Positions 13,074-15,230 of a DNA stretch of 15,230 nucleotides are shown piece by piece (position 1 is the stretch's first letter; each line of letters begins with the position of its first letter). Location: the NCBI GenBank assembly GCA_003151555.1, contig PLXU01000036.1, forward strand, positions 1 through 15,230, given 5' to 3'. The notes under the pieces were generated by a model. The model was given only the letters and a program-made list of their open reading frames with translations. It made no database searches and was not told where the DNA came from. A program made the translations under genes and the position numbers. This DNA is from Acidimicrobiaceae bacterium. Lineage in GTDB: Bacteria > Actinomycetota > Acidimicrobiia > Acidimicrobiales > RAAP-2.

Positions 13074-15230
13074 CTACTCCGCGCGTAGCACCAAGGCGGT
13101 AGACGTACGGGCCGCACTGCGCCCGGGGACCGCCGCGACGAGGTTGGCGAACACCATAGCTCCCAGACCAACGAGGACCACACTCAATACCGGCACCGTG
13201 GGCCTGGGCACCGCGTTGATGCCGCGAGCGAAATGTATCCAGAGTTGGCGACCCGCGATGATCCCCAGGGGTATTCCCAAGAGACATCCAATGAAAGAAG
13301 CAACACTGGACTGCCAGGCAATGGAGGCCGCCAGTTGTCGTTGGGTGAAGCCCAGCGCCTTGAGCAACGCCAGCTCTCGGCGCTTTCGCCGTACCGACGC
13401 CAGCAGCGTGAGCGCGAGCGCGACGACCGCCCCGATGGCCAAGCCGCCCGCGAGCACGGCCGGCGTCGTGCCCATGGAACGAAAATTGACGATCTCGGCC
13501 GGACGAAGCACCTTGACAATCCCGCCCGCGCTTCCGCTGGCGGCCGGAATCCTGTTGACTTCCCGATCGATCTCTTGGAGCGAACGGTAGGCCGCCGTAG
13601 CGTTGACACCGGCGCGAATGCGAACGACCACGAGGTTAGGGCCGGGAAGCGAGGAGCCCTGAAGGTTCAACAGTGATGTCGGGAAGTCGCTGGTGGCGAC
13701 GAGCGCTCCCTGTCCCAAACCGGAGTTCTGGCCGAGCGACGGCATCGTGAGCGTGCCGACGATAACGAGCGTCGAGGGCTTGCTAATACCGTTGGCAAAC
13801 TGCACGGTGTCGCCCACTTTCTTGTGGAGCTGGACCAAGGTCGATTGGCCTAATACAACTTCGTTGGCGGCGTCGAGTCCGTGTCCGGAGAGTATTGGCG
13901 GCGTCACGCGAGCGCCCGGGCGTGCGGCCACACCCTGCACCCGCTGACCGTCGAGGGTCATCTTGACGACGTTGACGCCGGTCCACGCCTGGATGTAACG
14001 ATCGGCGTTCAAAAATGCGGCTATCTGGTGGCCCGGCAGGTCCTCGGCGCCGCCAAAGCCTGACAACATCGCGTAATCCCAGTTCCAGCCGTAGAGAGCC
14101 GGATGCGAGACCAGGCTGTCGAGACTGGCGCCGAACGTGATCGTCGTCACCAGCACGGTCACCGCCAACACCGCGCCCAGCGCGGCTGAGCGAACGGGCG
14201 TCGCGTTGCGGCCCCGGCCCGGCTCCAGGGCGAAGCGAATCCCCGTGACGGCCGCCACGGGCAGCCCCGAGTTCGCGGCGGAACGCATGAATCGCGATTC
14301 ACGTTTCGATTGGCTTAACGTGCGCCGAGATGTGGCTCGGCGAACTTCGAGACTGGCCAGATACAGCGTGAGTGAACCCAATAGGACGACGAGCGCCACG
14401 AATCCGATACCGAGCACCGTCCAATCAAAGGAAATCCCCGGGTCGGGGTAGATCGGTCGGATAGGCCCCAAGGGGCTGAGCGGCGACAGCCCCACCGCGA
14501 CCGCCACCGCCAAGGTTGATCCGACGCCGAGCGCGCAGAGCGCGCCCAACACGTCATCACCGAACAGCATGGCTCGATTCGCGCCTAACGCCCGCAGCGT
14601 CTCGAGTTCATCGGCGCCAACCCGCAATATCCGCCCGATCATCAACCCGGCGATCAACAGCGTGGCCAACGCGGCCAATGCGCCAAAAATCCCCAGCGCC
14701 ACCGCCTCGGGCGAGATCGACTGCTGGGCGATGGGCAAGAAACTGGTGGTGGCCTCCGACGGGAAATGCTGCGCGATCGGGTCGAACTTGTAGATACTGG
14801 CGAGGACCCGCTGCGCATTCGCGTCGCCACCCTTGAGTTGCAAGAACGTTTCGGTACCGGTCGAGCTCGTGGGTGCCAATTTGCGAGTCAGGGCCTGAGA
14901 AAAAATCACGGCACTCGAACCCAGTTTGGAGAGGTCACTTTCGATGGTGTCGCGGCTGGCGATGAACTCGCCCACCATTTTCACCTTGGCGATGAGAGAG
15001 GGCTTGCTGGACGAGTTCGACGAGTTGTTCTGCGCGTCGGTGAAGAATGGAATCTCGATCACCGAACCGATGTGCAGCCCGCCCTCCTTGGCCGCTTGCA
15101 CGTTCATCACCGCTTCATCCAGGCGTTTCGGATTGGGCATCCGGCCCTTGATGATCGTGACGCGATCCATCGACGAGTACTCGCCGTCCAAACTGCCCAC
15201 GAACGCCGGCGGTTCCTCGCCGGCCGTTAT
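13074..15230 (-). CDS. FtsX/MacB-type ABC transporter permease, N-terminus beyond the window
   Basis: The frame is open to the right edge, giving 718 residues. The GTG at 15200 is internal: the preceding codons (ITAGEEPPAF) continue the alignment with the paralogues, and VGSLDGEYSSMDRVTIIKGR matches VGSTDGMLSNQDKLAITKGR at residue 122 of the 847-residue protein. About 110 residues, including helix 1, are therefore missing. Visible parts are the end of external domain 1, helices at about 176-198, 221-246, 268-292 and 347-370, SHPALYGWNW (375-384), LSGHGLDAANEVVLG (447-461), and three C-terminal helices (590-612, 635-660, 677-702) with RRKRRELALLKALGFTQR between. It ends TSTALVLRAE. External domain 1 has a Ser/Asn-rich insert (NNSSNSSSKP). 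This is the most upstream member seen in the array. Confidence 0.92.
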   Translation of the reverse strand: MTAGEEPPAFVGSLDGEYSSMDRVTIIKGRMPNPKRLDEAVMNVQAAKEGGLHIGSVIEIPFFTDAQNNSSNSSSKPSLIAKVKMVGEFIASRDTIESDLSKLGSSAVIFSQALTRKLAPTSSTGTETFLQLKGGDANAQRVLASIYKFDPIAQHFPSEATTSFLPIAQQSISPEAVALGIFGALAALATLLIAGLMIGRILRVGADELETLRALGANRAMLFGDDVLGALCALGVGSTLAVAVAVGLSPLSPLGPIRPIYPDPGISFDWTVLGIGFVALVVLLGSLTLYLASLEVRRATSRRTLSQSKRESRFMRSAANSGLPVAAVTGIRFALEPGRGRNATPVRSAALGAVLAVTVLVTTITFGASLDSLVSHPALYGWNWDYAMLSGFGGAEDLPGHQIAAFLNADRYIQAWTGVNVVKMTLDGQRVQGVAARPGARVTPPILSGHGLDAANEVVLGQSTLVQLHKKVGDTVQFANGISKPSTLVIVGTLTMPSLGQNSGLGQGALVATSDFPTSLLNLQGSSLPGPNLVVVRIRAGVNATAAYRSLQEIDREVNRIPAASGSAGGIVKVLRPAEIVNFRSMGTTPAVLAGGLAIGAVVALALTLLASVRRKRRELALLKALGFTQRQLAASIAWQSSVASFIGCLLGIPLGIIAGRQLWIHFARGINAVPRPTVPVLSVVLVGLGAMVFANLVAAVPGRSAARTSTALVLRAE

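Noticed and set aside
15198..15200. GTG at 15200 as the true start of the rightmost permease
   Set aside because: The frame stays open to the window edge and the upstream codons continue the paralogue alignment; about 110 residues including helix 1 would be missing.

Overview
The window reads as chromosome from a high-GC actinobacterium (Actinomycetota). The evidence is a PimB'-like mannosyltransferase next to a TB16.3-like SRPBCC protein, a group II truncated haemoglobin of the GlbO type, frequent GTG starts, and starts placed just downstream of TANNNT -10 boxes as expected for leaderless mRNAs. An acidimicrobial-type lineage is my guess from this gene mix; nothing here proves the class.

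Left part (1-3607, all on the minus strand, read right to left). A GlbO-type globin comes first. It is followed by a compact run of four genes: a bacterial PH-domain membrane protein, a small zinc-ribbon protein, a thioredoxin-fold protein whose start overlaps the preceding stop, and a 70-residue protein with two CxxC pairs. Next is a family-4 glycosyltransferase very like mycobacterial PimB', with its own apparent promoter sitting against a perfect 9-bp inverted repeat. The SRPBCC gene follows and runs off the left edge.

Middle (3695-5105, plus strand). A tRNA-Gly(TCC) is followed 38 bp later by an EntS-type MFS exporter. The 3' end of the exporter gene overlaps, tail to tail, the end of the next cluster.

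Right part (5074-15230, minus strand). Four consecutive large FtsX/MacB-type ABC permeases form an array of more than 10 kb. The most upstream one is cut by the right edge. Three are close paralogues ending in the same ALVLRAE tail; the last is more divergent. No ATP-binding subunit is present in the window, so it must lie upstream of the array or elsewhere. Short ORFs with stop-start overlaps occupy the junctions between the permeases.

No insertion sequence, CRISPR array, phage gene or integrase was seen, and no gene-free stretch exceeds 300 bases. The longest gaps, 10103-10330 and 12875-13073, are discussed under the small ORFs.
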